A stretch of 64,000 nucleotides of DNA. Source: Streptomyces drozdowiczii. GTDB taxonomy: Bacteria; Actinomycetota; Actinomycetes; Streptomycetales; Streptomycetaceae. The position numbers were made by a program, and so were the translations under genes. Numbering within the stretch: position 1 is the stretch's first letter; every line of letters begins with the position of its first letter. Shown piece after piece: positions 19,505 to 30,224 of the stretch. Location of the stretch: positions 620,001-684,000 of the forward strand of contig NZ_CP098740.1 in the NCBI RefSeq assembly GCF_026167665.1, written 5' to 3'. The notes below the pieces were generated by a model, which worked only from the letters and a program-made list of their open reading frames with translations, did not search any database and was not told where the DNA came from.

Positions 19505-21064
19505 CTATTCCGCGTACGTCTCGAACTCGGCGATCCTCGGTGTGCCACCGGCCGAGGTGATCTCGAAGGTGATCTTGCGCAGCGAGGTGGCCGGGACGGT
19601 GATCGTGCCGGCGCCGCTGCCGGTCTTGAGGACCGCGCCGGTGTCGGCGTTCAGCAGCCGCCAGGAGCCGGTCACCCCCTGGGCGCCCGCGGCCTCGCGG
19701 ATGGTGACGGCGGAGACCGTGGTGGCGGAGCCCCACTTGACGGAGACGGAGCCGGTCGAGCCGGCCGGGGACCAGTAGGTGTTCAGGTCACCGTCGCGCA
19801 CGTTGCCGTAGCTGGTTCCGCTCGCCTTGCTGGAGCCGTCGGCGCCTGCGCCGAGGCTGAGGTTGGTGCCGGTAGGTGTGGTCGGGTCGGTCGGGTCCGT
19901 GGGATCGGTCGGGTCGGTGGGGTCCGTCGGATCCGTCGGGTCGGTGGGGTTCGTCGTGGAGCAGTTGCCGTCGGAGACCTTGAGGCCCTTGTTGGCACCC
20001 GCGGTGCCGGTCACGATGGCGGGCACGCAGGAGGAGGCGTCGAGGGTGTAGGCGTAGGGGATGCTCACCGTGGTGTTGGACTGCGGGTTCGGTCCGGCGG
20101 GGTGGTTCTCCTCGCCGGGCTCGGACCAGGTGACGTTGTCGAAGGTGTTGCCGCTGACCTGCCAGTATCCGGTGGTGTCGGTGTAGAAGGTGCCGAGGAC
20201 GTCCTTGGAGTCCTTGAAGTAGTTGTTGTCCACCTTGGCGTGGGCGCCGGCCCGGGAGTTGATCCCGGACTTGTTCAGCTTCACGTAGTAGTTGTTGTAG
20301 ATGTGGGCGGTCCCGCCGCGCAGCAGCGGTGTGCGGGAGTCGACGTTCTCGTACAGGTTGTGGTGGAACGTGACGTAGCCGTTGTCGAGCTGGGTCTCGC
20401 TGGACCCGATGAGGCCGCCCCGGCCGGAGTTGCGCAGGGTGCTGTAGGACAGCGTCACGTACTGGGTGTTGTCCTTCATGTCGAAGAGGCCGTCGAAGCC
20501 GTCGTCCTCGCCGCCGGACGCCTCCAGGGTCGCGTGGTCGACCCAGACGTTGCGGACGTCGCTCTCCATGCCGATGGCGTCGCCGCCGTTGGAGGTGGGC
20601 GAGCCGGACTTCTTGACGTTCTTGACGGTCACGTTCTGGATGATGATGTTGCTGGACTGGCGTATGTGGATGCCCAGTTGATCGAAGACGGCCCCGCTGC
20701 CGACGCCGACGATGGTGACGTTGCTGATCTGCTTGAGCTCGATGACACCGGCCGCCGTGTTGCAGCTGTCGCCGGACACCTTGGCGGTGTTGGCGTGGTT
20801 GATGGTGCCCTCGACCTCGATGGTGATCGGCGTGCTGCTGCTGGCCCGGCCGCACAGGGCCTGGTGGATCTGGGTCCCGGTGGTGGCCCGTACGGTCTGC
20901 CCGCCCGCGCCGCCGGTGGTGCCGCCGTTCTGGCTCGCGTAGCCGGTGGCGCCGCCCGCGACGGCGGCGGATGCCTCGGGCATCGTGAGCACCGCTCCGG
21001 CCGCGGCCGCCAGGGCCATCGTGGACAGCGCCGCAGAAAGTCTCAGTGCGACTGGTCGCCTCAT
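19505..21064 (-). CDS. Secreted pectate lyase (PL1) with C-terminal F5/8-type carbohydrate-binding domain
   Basis: 519-residue extracellular enzyme that cleaves polygalacturonate by beta-elimination. The signal peptide ends near ASAAVAGG. The parallel beta-helix (about 60-350) has the PL1 motifs NVWVDHATLE, DGLFDMKDNTQYVTLSYS and TFHHNLYENVDSRTPLLRGG (catalytic Arg region). It is followed by a linker of seven Thr-Asp-Pro repeats and a C-terminal domain (NLSLGAGADGSSKASG, DGDLNTYWSP) of discoidin/F5/8 type for polysaccharide binding. The ATG at 21062-21064 is preferred over one 12 bp upstream, since only it has GGGAACG nearby. A GAAAGCGCTTTC palindrome lies in the leader. Confidence 0.94.
   Translation of the reverse strand: MRRPVALRLSAALSTMALAAAAGAVLTMPEASAAVAGGATGYASQNGGTTGGAGGQTVRATTGTQIHQALCGRASSSTPITIEVEGTINHANTAKVSGDSCNTAAGVIELKQISNVTIVGVGSGAVFDQLGIHIRQSSNIIIQNVTVKNVKKSGSPTSNGGDAIGMESDVRNVWVDHATLEASGGEDDGFDGLFDMKDNTQYVTLSYSTLRNSGRGGLIGSSETQLDNGYVTFHHNLYENVDSRTPLLRGGTAHIYNNYYVKLNKSGINSRAGAHAKVDNNYFKDSKDVLGTFYTDTTGYWQVSGNTFDNVTWSEPGEENHPAGPNPQSNTTVSIPYAYTLDASSCVPAIVTGTAGANKGLKVSDGNCSTTNPTDPTDPTDPTDPTDPTDPTDPTTPTGTNLSLGAGADGSSKASGTSYGNVRDGDLNTYWSPAGSTGSVSVKWGSATTVSAVTIREAAGAQGVTGSWRLLNADTGAVLKTGSGAGTITVPATSLRKITFEITSAGGTPRIAEFETYAE
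19881..19950 (-). repeat. 9-nt tandem repeats coding a Thr-Asp-Pro linker
   Basis: About seven imperfect GTCGGGTCG-type units on the plus strand, encoding (TDP)n between the catalytic and binding domains of the pectate lyase. Such repeats can vary in copy number. Confidence 0.85.
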
Positions 21065-21092
21065 GTTCGTTCCCATTCGTCGAAGAGAGATG

Positions 21093-21104
21093 GAAAGCGC
21101 TTTC
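21093..21104. promoter_or_regulatory. LacI-type operator GAAAGCGCTTTC before the pectate lyase
   Basis: Perfect 12-bp palindrome about 29 bp upstream of the start codon, with a half-site-like GGCGCTTTC further up (21164-21172). The position suits roadblock repression by a sugar-responsive LacI-family protein. The regulator is not in the window. Confidence 0.55.
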
Positions 21105-21353
21105 TGGATGGCGAGGATAGGGGCGGCCAGACTCGCCGTACAAGGATGTGAACACGAAAAGATGGCGCTTTCTTGATTTGGGCACGTCAAGACCAGGACG
21201 TTACGGGCTCAACCGGGGCGTCACGACCGTGGGCCGCGCCGACGCGGCACTCGCGCCCACGCCACGCGCACCGCCGCACCGTGGAGGGAACGTACGAATT
21301 TCCTACGCGGGGGTAGTGAGCGCGCGCCTCTTGCTATACCTTCCGTCTAACAG

Positions 21354-21378
21354 CTTGCTAGACGCCGCGTCTAACAAG
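21354..21378. promoter_or_regulatory. Inverted repeat upstream of the AurF-like gene (TetR-type operator candidate)
   Basis: CTTGCTAGAC and GTCTAACAAG form 10-bp arms (one mismatch) around GCCGC. A TCTAACAGC copy just upstream (21345 onward) repeats part of the motif. It lies about 95 bp before the start codon in an otherwise featureless 409-bp intergenic region. The repressor gene is not adjacent. Confidence 0.45.
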
Positions 21379-21473
21379 CGAGGGCGGCGTCCGACGGCCG
21401 GCGATCTCATCGGGCCTTGCGCGATGAGGGCCGGACGGCGCCGGGTCGATCTCTCGAGTCAAGGAGCCGCAGC

Positions 21474-22388
21474 ATGGCAAGCAGCACCGTTCGGCCGGAG
21501 GACCAGGACCGGGCCGCCGAGCAGGACGTCGCCCGGCGCCTGCTCGATTCGTCCGCGAAGCTCTCGTACGACCCCGCCACCGAGGTGGACTGGGACACCC
21601 CTCTGGACACCGACCACCACGGGGCGAGCCCCGAGTGGAGCACGCTCTACGCCACCGCGTACTGGGGCGAGCTGACGGAGGCTCAGCGCAAGGCGCTGAC
21701 GCGCCAGGAGGCCGCTTCGGTCGCCAGCACCGGCATCTGGTTCGAGATGATCCTCCAGCAGATGGTGCTGCGCGACATGTATGCCAAGGACCCGACCGAC
21801 CCGCGCTTCCAGTGGGCGCTGACCGAGGTCGCCGACGAGTGCCGGCACTCGATCATGTTCGCCCGGGGCGCGGCGAAGCTGGGCGCTCCGGCGTACCGGC
21901 CGCGCCGCCCGGTGCTCGAACTGGGCCGCGCCTTCAAGACCCTGGCCTTCGGCGAGGCGGCGTACGCGGCGATCCTCGTGGCGGAGGAGGTGCTCGACGT
22001 GATGCAGCGCGACTGGATGCGCGACGAGCGCGTCGCGCCGTTCGTCCGCACGATCAACAACATCCATGTGGTGGAGGAGTCCCGCCACATGAAGTTCGCC
22101 CGCGACGAGACCCGCAAGCGCCTGCGCGACGCGGGCCCGGTGCGCCGCCACCTCAACGCGCTCGTCGTCGCCATCGCCTCGTACTACATCGTCACCAGCA
22201 TGGTGAACCGGGACGTCTACGCGAACGCCGGCCTGGACGCCGCCCGGGCGCGGGCCGAGGCGAAGACCAACGAGCACCACAAGTCCCTGATGCGGTCGAG
22301 CTGTTCGGGGCTGATGGAGTTCCTGGCCTCGGCGCGTCTGCTGACGAAGCCGGCCCTGTTCTTCTACAAGCGCGCCGACCTGATCTGA
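21474..22388 (+). CDS. AurF-family diiron N-oxygenase-like protein
   Basis: 304-residue cytoplasmic diiron protein of the p-aminobenzoate N-oxygenase (AurF) family. The four-helix-bundle metal ligands are visible: Glu in IWFEMILQQMVLRDM, ADECRHSIMF, VAEEVLDVMQRDW and VVEESRHMKFARDE (the E-x2-H pairs). The ATG at 21474 has AAGGAG upstream. The next gene, 21 bp on, is a ferredoxin-NADP reductase fusion and is probably its electron donor. Family members oxidise amines to nitro compounds or act on other aromatic or fatty substrates. The substrate here is unknown, as no biosynthetic cluster surrounds the pair. Confidence 0.9.
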   Translation: MASSTVRPEDQDRAAEQDVARRLLDSSAKLSYDPATEVDWDTPLDTDHHGASPEWSTLYATAYWGELTEAQRKALTRQEAASVASTGIWFEMILQQMVLRDMYAKDPTDPRFQWALTEVADECRHSIMFARGAAKLGAPAYRPRRPVLELGRAFKTLAFGEAAYAAILVAEEVLDVMQRDWMRDERVAPFVRTINNIHVVEESRHMKFARDETRKRLRDAGPVRRHLNALVVAIASYYIVTSMVNRDVYANAGLDAARARAEAKTNEHHKSLMRSSCSGLMEFLASARLLTKPALFFYKRADLI

Positions 22389-22409
22389 CCCGAGCCGAGA
22401 GCCCGAGCC

Positions 22410-24044
22410 ATGACCTACGCCATCACCCAGACCTGCTGCAACGACGCCACCTGTGTCGCCGTGTGCCCCGTCAACTGCATCCACCCGACGCCGGAGGAAG
22501 CGGACTTCGGCCGTACGGAGATGCTGTACGTCGACCCGCAGACCTGCATCGACTGCGGCGCGTGCGCCGACGCCTGCCCGGTGGACGCGATCTTCCCGGT
22601 GGACAGCCTCTCCGGGGCGCGCGAGGAGTACGCCGCCATCAACGCGGCCTACTACGCGGACCGGGAGCCGGAGCCCGCCGCCGGGCCCAACTTCCATGCC
22701 TGGGGCGCCCCTTCGTTCACGCGGAGCCTGCCGTCCGACTTCGCGCCGATCCGGGTCGCGGTCGTCGGCACCGGGCCCGCCGGGATGTACGCGGCCGAGG
22801 ACCTGCTGCTGCACACCAACGCCGAGGTGACCCTGATCGACCGGCTCCCAGTGGCCGGCGGGCTCGTCCGGTACGGCGTCGCGCCGGACCACCCGGGGAC
22901 GAAGGGGGTCGGCGAGACCTTCGCACGGTTCCACGCCCACCCCAGGGTGCGGATGCACCTCGGGGTCGAGGTCGGTACGCACATCTCCGCCGAGGAGCTG
23001 TCGGCGCACCATGACGCGGTGGTCTACGCGGTCGGGGCGGGCGCCGACCGCCGGCTCGCCGTCCCGGGCGAGGACCTGCCGTCGAGCATCGCGGCGACCT
23101 CGTTCGTCTCCTGGTACAACGCGCATCCGGAGGTGGCGCCGGACGCGGTGGACCTGTCGCGGGCCGAGCGGGTGGTCGTCGCGGGGAACGGCAACGTGGC
23201 GCTGGACGTGGCGCGCATCCTCGTCGCGGACCCGGCGGGGCTCGCGGGCACCGACATCGCCGACCACGCGCTGGCCGCCCTGCGCGGCTCCGGGGTCCGC
23301 GAGGTCGTCCTGCTCGGGCGGCGCGGTCCGGAGGACGCCGCCTGCACGGCGTCCGAGCTGCTCGCGCTCAAGCATCTTCCGGGTGTGGAGCTGGTGGTGG
23401 ACGACCACGATCCGCGCATCGGCCCCGCGATCGAGGGCGCGGCGTCCGGGAGCGCGGCCGCCGTGCTGCGGGGCGTGCGCCGGGAGTCCGTGGACTGGGC
23501 GCGCCCGCCGGCGGAGGGGCGGCGCATCGTGCTCCGTTTCCACTCGGCGCCCGTGGAGATCACCGGCCGGGACGACGTGGAGGGCGTCCGGGTCACGGCG
23601 GCCGGGGGCGAGTCCGCGATACCGGCGCAGCTGTTCCTGCGGGCCATCGGCTATCGGGGGCTCGCGGTTCCCGGGCTGCCCTTCGACGAGGCGAGCGGCA
23701 CGGTGCCGCACGAGGGCGGCCGGGTGGCCGGTCTGGCCGGCACGTATGTGGTCGGCTGGATCAAGCGGGGGCCCTCCGGGGGCATCGGCGCCAACCGCAC
23801 CTGCGCCGCCGAGACGGTGGGCACGCTGCTGGCGGACGCGGTCGCCGGTGCGCTGCCCTCACCGGCCCACCCGGCCAGGGCGTTCGGCCGCCTGGTCCGG
23901 GGCCGCGCCCGCCAGGTGGTCGACGCCCGCGGTCTCGCCGCGATCGACCGGGCCGAGCGGGCGCGGGGCCGGGACGGCGGACGCCCCAGGGTGAAGTTCG
24001 GCACGGTCCCGGAGCTGGTCGCGGCGTCTAAGGGGCGCCGCTAG
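22410..24044 (+). CDS. Ferredoxin fused to ferredoxin-NADP(+) reductase (FprB-like)
   Basis: 544 residues. The N-terminal 7Fe/8Fe-type ferredoxin has cysteines in CCNDATCVAVCPVNC and CIDCGACADACPVDAI. From about residue 115 an adrenodoxin-reductase-like flavoprotein follows: FAD site VAVVGTGPAGMYAAE, RYGVAPDHPGTK, NADP site VVVAGNGNVALDVARIL and the C-terminal VGWIKRGPSGGIGANR. It moves electrons from NADPH to ferredoxin within one chain. Its position 21 bp after the AurF-like gene suggests it reduces that diiron centre. No membrane segment is seen. Confidence 0.95.
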   Translation: MTYAITQTCCNDATCVAVCPVNCIHPTPEEADFGRTEMLYVDPQTCIDCGACADACPVDAIFPVDSLSGAREEYAAINAAYYADREPEPAAGPNFHAWGAPSFTRSLPSDFAPIRVAVVGTGPAGMYAAEDLLLHTNAEVTLIDRLPVAGGLVRYGVAPDHPGTKGVGETFARFHAHPRVRMHLGVEVGTHISAEELSAHHDAVVYAVGAGADRRLAVPGEDLPSSIAATSFVSWYNAHPEVAPDAVDLSRAERVVVAGNGNVALDVARILVADPAGLAGTDIADHALAALRGSGVREVVLLGRRGPEDAACTASELLALKHLPGVELVVDDHDPRIGPAIEGAASGSAAAVLRGVRRESVDWARPPAEGRRIVLRFHSAPVEITGRDDVEGVRVTAAGGESAIPAQLFLRAIGYRGLAVPGLPFDEASGTVPHEGGRVAGLAGTYVVGWIKRGPSGGIGANRTCAAETVGTLLADAVAGALPSPAHPARAFGRLVRGRARQVVDARGLAAIDRAERARGRDGGRPRVKFGTVPELVAASKGRR

Positions 24045-24164
24045 GGCGTGTTTCGAAAGTAGCGCCGTCCGCCCGCAGGGCGGGCCGGGCGGGAAACGTA
24101 CGCCCGGGGCCCAGTCCATGCCCGGCGGCCGGAGCCCGCCCGGCCGCCGGGCCCCGGCGCCCCC

Positions 24165-24689
24165 TCAGAACTCCTCCGGCTCCGGCATCCGCGCCCGGGC
24201 CCGCTTGCCGACCACCGCCGCGGCCGCCGCCGCGCTGCCCGCGAAGGCCAGGGCGACCATCCACGGCTGGTCGAACACATGGCCCGTCGCGTGGTCGACG
24301 GAGTAGCGGCCGGGGCCGGTCAGGCCGATCGCGGCGGCGGTGAAGCCGAGGAACGCCGGGTATTCGTAGCCGCCGCCCTGCGCGAAGAAGCCCGCGGGGG
24401 CGTGGACGGCCACCGCGCCCGCCATCGCACCGGCCGCCGCGGCCCCGGCGGCCGGGGTGGCCAGGCCCAGGGCGAGGAGCACGCCGCCGCCCGCCTCGCC
24501 GAGCCCGGCGGCGAGCGCGCTGTGCTTCGGCGGATGGAAGCCCATCGCCTCCATCGCGGCGGTGGTCCCTTCGATCCCCCCGCCGCCGAACCAGCCGAGG
24601 AGCTTCTGCGCTCCGTGCGCGGCGAGCACCGCGCCGGTGCCGGCGCGCAGGACGAGCAGACCGAGGTCGTGACGGTTGACGCAGCCCAT
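24165..24689 (-). CDS. DoxX family membrane protein
   Basis: 174 residues with four membrane helices and the DoxX start NRHDLGLLVLRAGTGAVLAAHGAQKLLGWFGG. The central LGEAGGGVLLALGLATP and C-terminal AFAGSAAAAAAVV segments are also typical. It is a quinone/redox-associated membrane protein of poorly known role. The ATG is at 24687-24689. It is transcribed alone, convergent with the ferredoxin reductase gene. Confidence 0.9.
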   Translation of the reverse strand: MGCVNRHDLGLLVLRAGTGAVLAAHGAQKLLGWFGGGGIEGTTAAMEAMGFHPPKHSALAAGLGEAGGGVLLALGLATPAAGAAAAGAMAGAVAVHAPAGFFAQGGGYEYPAFLGFTAAAIGLTGPGRYSVDHATGHVFDQPWMVALAFAGSAAAAAAVVGKRARARMPEPEEF

Positions 24690-24848
24690 GGGGGTCTCCG
24701 GTGGGTCGTTCCGGGCCCCGCCCGGACGACGCGGGCCCCTCGATTCCGTACGTCACCACTCTCCGCGTCCCGCCGGGTGCGGGACTGCGGTGTTGCGCCA
24801 TCCGAGTGACCCGGCTCAGGGGCGTGAGCCGTGACACAGTGCGACGTA

Positions 24849-24878
24849 CGCCATTGTGCAACTTGTTGCACAATGGCG
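24849..24878. promoter_or_regulatory. 30-bp palindromic operator (PadR-type) before fadH
   Basis: CGCCATTGTGCAAC, spacer TT, GTTGCACAATGGCG: 14-bp perfect arms. It lies 47 bp upstream of the dienoyl-CoA reductase start. PadR repressors bind long dyads of this sort (ATGT/TTGCA-type), and a PadR gene is the second gene of the operon, so autoregulation is inferred. Confidence 0.75.
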
Positions 24879-24892
24879 CGGCGGTGGTCTAG

Positions 24893-26941
<2,049 letters not shown>

Positions 26942-26985
26942 ACCGGACGGCCGGGTCGCCCCCGGCCGTCCCTAGGATGCACCCC

Positions 26986-27522
26986 ATGTCACTGCCGCAC
27001 GCGATCCTCACCGCCCTGATGGAGAAGCCGTCGTCGGGACTCGAACTGACCCGCAGGTTCGACCGGTCGATCGGTTACTTCTGGTCGGCCACGCACCAGC
27101 AGATCTACCGCGAGCTGGGCAAGCTGGAGCAGGCCGGGCAGATCAGGGCGCTGGAGCCCGCCCAGCCGGCGCGGGGGCAGAAGAAGGAGTACGAGGTGCT
27201 GCCGGCGGGCCGCGAGGCGCTGTCCGCGTGGGTCGCCCGGCAGGAGGACCCCAAGCAGGTCCGCGATCCGCTGCTGCTGCGGATGCGGGCGGCGGCCGTC
27301 GTCGGGGCGCCCGGCCTCGACGCGGAGCTGCGCCGCCATCTGGAACTGCACCGGCGGCAGCTCGCGGAGTACCGGGCGATCGAGATCCGGGACTTCCCGC
27401 CGGAGCGGGACACGCCCGGGGACCGGCTGCGGCACCTGGTGCTGCGGGGCGGCATCGACCTGGAGAACTTCTGGATCGGGTGGATCACCCGCGCGCTGGA
27501 GGACTACCCGCAGCCGACGTGA
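26986..27522 (+). CDS. PadR family transcriptional regulator
   Basis: 178-residue winged-helix repressor: N-terminal domain MSLPHAILTALMEKPSSGLELT, DNA-contacting YFWSATHQQIYRELGKLEQ, and wing KKEYEVLPAGREAL, then a C-terminal dimerisation coiled region. The ATG at 26986 has AGGA eight bases upstream; an in-frame ATG at 26977 lacks a site. It follows fadH in the same direction and probably binds the 30-bp palindrome in front of fadH. The inducing ligand is unknown. Confidence 0.92.
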   Translation: MSLPHAILTALMEKPSSGLELTRRFDRSIGYFWSATHQQIYRELGKLEQAGQIRALEPAQPARGQKKEYEVLPAGREALSAWVARQEDPKQVRDPLLLRMRAAAVVGAPGLDAELRRHLELHRRQLAEYRAIEIRDFPPERDTPGDRLRHLVLRGGIDLENFWIGWITRALEDYPQPT

Positions 27523-27555
27523 GCGGGCGCCCCGTGGCGCGTACGGCGTACGGAA

Positions 27556-28490
27556 TCAGTGGCGCCCGGCGCCGACCCGGCGGCGCTGTTCGCGGCGCGC
27601 GACACGAGGGCTGCTGATGACCACCCGCGACGGGGCGGGCGGCGCGGCACCGGCCACCGCCGGCGCCGTCTGCGCCTGGGCGCGGGTCAGCAGGATCACG
27701 CCCCGGACCGCCGCCACCGTGCCGAGCAGCGCCGGGACGAGTCCGGCCGGTCCGCCCTGGAACCGCTCCCCCAGCAGGGCGAGGCCGATGGCCGCGGCGG
27801 CGACCGGATTGGCGAGGGTGACGACGGCGAGCGGGGCCCGAGCCCGCCCCGGTAGGCGGTCTGGGAGAGCAGCAGCCCGCTCATCGCGAAGGCGGAGACC
27901 AGCACGGCGACGACCACGACGCGGGCGCTGAGCAGCGGTCCGGTGTGGTCGGTCACCGCGACGGTCAGGGTCTGGGTGAGCGCGGAGGCGACGCCGGACG
28001 TGATGCCGGAGGCCGCCGCGTGCCGCAGCCCGGGGCGGGCGCCGGGGCGGCTGAGCCCGGCGACGAGCGCCATGGTGCCGGCGCCCACGGCGAGCGCCTC
28101 GGTCATGGTCAGGGTCTCGTGCGGGGCGGCGCCGCCCGCCGTCAGGAGCAGGGCGCCGAGGCCGAGCAGGGTGAGGAGCGTGCCGCGCCACTCGGTGGCC
28201 GTGACCCGGCGGCCCGCGGCCCGGGCGCCGAGCGGGACGGCCGCGACCAGGGTCAGCGCGCCGAGCGGCTGGACCAGGGTGAGCGGGCCGTACTTCAGGG
28301 CGGCCACGTGCAGTAGCGCGCCGCCCGCGTTGAGGCCGACCGCGCACCACCAGGCGCCGCGTCCGAGGAGCCGGAGCGTGCCGGTGCCGGGCGCGGTGCG
28401 GCCGGCCAGCCGGGCCTGGGCGACCGCCGCGGCGGCGTAGGCGGCGGCCGAGACGAGGGAGAGCGCGACGGCGGCCAGGGTGGCGTTCAC
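27556..28490 (-). pseudogene. EamA/DMT-family membrane exporter, frameshifted
   Basis: Begins at the GTG 28488-28490, which overlaps the PAP2 gene stop (GTGA). The first frame reads MNATLAAVALSLVSAAAYAA through eight hydrophobic segments to SQTAYRGGLG, then loses frame at the GGGGCCC run 27833-27839. Adding one G/C rejoins it to APLAVVTLANPVAAAAIGLA and LLGERFQGGPAGLVPALLG, the classic last two helices of the drug/metabolite transporter fold. The repaired length is 311 residues, normal for the family. The substrate is unknown. It is probably co-regulated with PAP2 by the divergent TetR protein. Confidence 0.85.
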
Positions 28491-29302
28491 CGGTGCGCCC
28501 CGGAGGCGGCGTACACGGCGGCGTGCTCCCGCTGCCCTACGACGGACGGCCACGGCTGCGGCGGGCGGACCGGTTCGGCGCGCGGGAGGCGGAGCGCGGC
28601 GAGCGTGACGGAGAGCAGGGCGGCCACCACGATCGAGTCGAGCCAGTAGTGATTGGCGGTTCCGACGATGACGAACAGGGTGATCGCCGGGTGCAGCAGC
28701 CACAGCCACCGCCAGCGGGAACGGGTGGCGACGACCAGGCCGACGCCGACCATGACGGCCCAGCCGAAGTGCAGCGAGGGCATCGCGGCGAACTGGTTGG
28801 TCATGGAGTCCGTGGCCGGCTGGGCCCCGTACACCGAGGGCCCGTACACCCGGCCGGTGTCCACGAGGTGGGTGGCGGCGAGCAGGCGCGGCGGGGCCAG
28901 CGGGAAGAGCAGGTGCAGGGCGAGCGCGGCGCCGGTGAGCGCGGCGAGGACGCGGCGGGCCCAGACGTAGTGGCGGGGGCTGCGCCAGTAGAGCCAGGCC
29001 AGGAAAAGCAGCGTGGCCGGGAAGTGCACGGTCGCGTAGTAGGTGTTCGCCAGGTGGATCAGCGTCTCGTCGTGGAGCAACAGGCCCTGGACCGCGCCCT
29101 CGCCGGGCAGGTGCGCGGCGCGCTCGACGTCCCAGACGTGGCCCGCGTTGCGGAATGCCTCGTCCACATGGCCGTTCGCGGCCTGGCGGCCGAGCTTGTA
29201 GATCAGGAAGAGCCCGACGACGAGAAGAAGCTCGCGGACCAGGGGCGGGCGGGCGAAGGTGTCCGGCTTCCGATCGGCGGGCGTGGTGCCGGCGTGCTTC
29301 AC
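28487..29302 (-). CDS. PAP2-superfamily membrane protein (inositol-phosphorylceramide-synthase-like)
   Basis: 271-residue polytopic membrane protein of the PAP2_3 type. The phosphatase/transferase motifs are AMPSLHFGWAV (catalytic His) and GTANHYWLDSIVV (second His and Asp). It acts on lipid phosphates or transfers phosphoinositol head groups at the membrane. The GTG start at 29300-29302 is chosen for the AAGGGG upstream; the open frame extends further but runs through the operator repeats. Divergent from a TetR gene, 148 bp away, with a large operator between. Confidence 0.88.
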   Translation of the reverse strand: MKHAGTTPADRKPDTFARPPLVRELLLVVGLFLIYKLGRQAANGHVDEAFRNAGHVWDVERAAHLPGEGAVQGLLLHDETLIHLANTYYATVHFPATLLFLAWLYWRSPRHYVWARRVLAALTGAALALHLLFPLAPPRLLAATHLVDTGRVYGPSVYGAQPATDSMTNQFAAMPSLHFGWAVMVGVGLVVATRSRWRWLWLLHPAITLFVIVGTANHYWLDSIVVAALLSVTLAALRLPRAEPVRPPQPWPSVVGQREHAAVYAASGAHR

Positions 29303-29345
29303 CCGGTGCCCCTTTGCTGCTGCGTTTCGGCGGACGTCCGCCCTT

Positions 29346-29415
29346 ATCGATACGCCAGTGTACCGATACGGCAGCGTATCGGTACACACGCGTATCGGTA
29401 CACTGGCGTATCGAT
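29346..29415. promoter_or_regulatory. Divergent TetR operator array
   Basis: A 25-bp perfect inverted repeat (29346-29370 against 29391-29415) around a 20-bp centre. The unit GTGTACCGATACG occurs at 29358-29370 and, inverted as CGTATCGGTACAC, at 29375-29387 and 29391-29403, giving three sites. It sits between PAP2 and tetR starts and probably represses both. Confidence 0.8.
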
Positions 29416-29450
29416 GGACCTCGTCGCAGAGTCGCAGAGAGGGAAGGCAC

Positions 29451-30080
29451 ATGTCGCCGCAGCAGACCGAGCAGGAGCAGCCCCCCGCGCAGCGCCGCTC
29501 GAAGATCACGCCGGAGCGGGCCCAGGAGCTCTACACCGCCGTGCTCGACATGCTGAGGGAGAACGGCTACGAGTCGCTGACCATGGAGGGGGTCGCCGCC
29601 CGGTCCCGCTGCGGCAAGTCGACGCTCTACCGCCAGTGGGGCTCGAAGCCCGAGCTGGTGGTGGCCGCCCTGCACGGCACCCGGCGCGGCGCCCTGCGGA
29701 AGATCGACACCGGCTCGCTGGCCGGCGACCTACTGGAGGCGGCCCGGGCCATCGGCGAGGGCGCGGGCCGCGACACGCCGCTGATGCTGGCGCTGAGCCA
29801 TGCGGCGTTGCAGAGCCCGGAGCTGCTGTGCGCCCTGCGCGAGTCGCTGATCCTGCCGGAGATGGCCGCGGTCGACGCGCTCGTACGGCGCGGAGTGGAG
29901 CGCGGCGAGGTGGCGCCGGACAATCCGGCGGCGGAGTTCGTCTCCGCGCAGCTGCTCGGCGTGATGCGGGCCCGCCCGATGCTGGCGGGCACCCACGCGG
30001 ACGAGAGCTACCTCGTCCGCTTCGTGGCGGGCGCGGTCCTTCCCGCACTCGGCCTGGACGCCCCGGCGTCCGGGTCCTGA
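29451..30080 (+). CDS. TetR/AcrR family transcriptional regulator
   Basis: 209 residues. The N-terminal helix-turn-helix is LRENGYESLTMEGVAARSRC then GKSTLYRQWGSKPELV, with a variable ligand-binding C-terminal domain (TetR_C_11-like). The ATG at 29451 has GGGAAGG just upstream. It is transcribed away from the PAP2/EamA pair, with an array of GTGTACCGATACG sites between. This arrangement suggests a local repressor of that pair and of itself. The exported or sensed compound is unknown. Confidence 0.92.
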   Translation: MSPQQTEQEQPPAQRRSKITPERAQELYTAVLDMLRENGYESLTMEGVAARSRCGKSTLYRQWGSKPELVVAALHGTRRGALRKIDTGSLAGDLLEAARAIGEGAGRDTPLMLALSHAALQSPELLCALRESLILPEMAAVDALVRRGVERGEVAPDNPAAEFVSAQLLGVMRARPMLAGTHADESYLVRFVAGAVLPALGLDAPASGS

Positions 30081-30161
30081 CAGACGTGGGCCGTCGTCCG
30101 AGCGGATGACGGCGGCCCGCCCGCGCCGCACCGTGGGGACGGGGGCGGCGCGCACCCGGCC

Positions 30162-30190
30162 GGCCGGTGACTTCTCCGAAGTCACCGGCC
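30162..30190 (+). terminator. Hairpin terminator after tetR
   Basis: GGCCGGTGACTTC / GAAGTCACCGGCC, a perfect 13-bp stem with TCC loop, 82 bp after the tetR stop. Confidence 0.75.
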
Positions 30191-30224
30191 GTTCGCGTAC
30201 CCGGAACCTCCTTTATTCGTCCTC

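Noticed and set aside
19881..19950. Short regular repeats that could suggest a CRISPR or minisatellite
   Set aside because: Units are 9 bp and encode an in-frame Thr-Asp-Pro linker; no spacers.
18005..21151. 1048-codon plus-strand open frame
   Set aside because: Runs across YihY and pectate lyase genes in antisense; low-complexity composition and no motif.
21474..24044. AurF-like gene as part of a nitro-compound antibiotic cluster
   Set aside because: No polyketide, peptide or tailoring genes surround it within the window.
24046..24066. GGCGTGTTTCGAAAGTAGC after the ferredoxin reductase as an insertion-element end
   Set aside because: No matching inverted end, target duplication or transposase was found; only a short TTTCGAAA palindrome is present.
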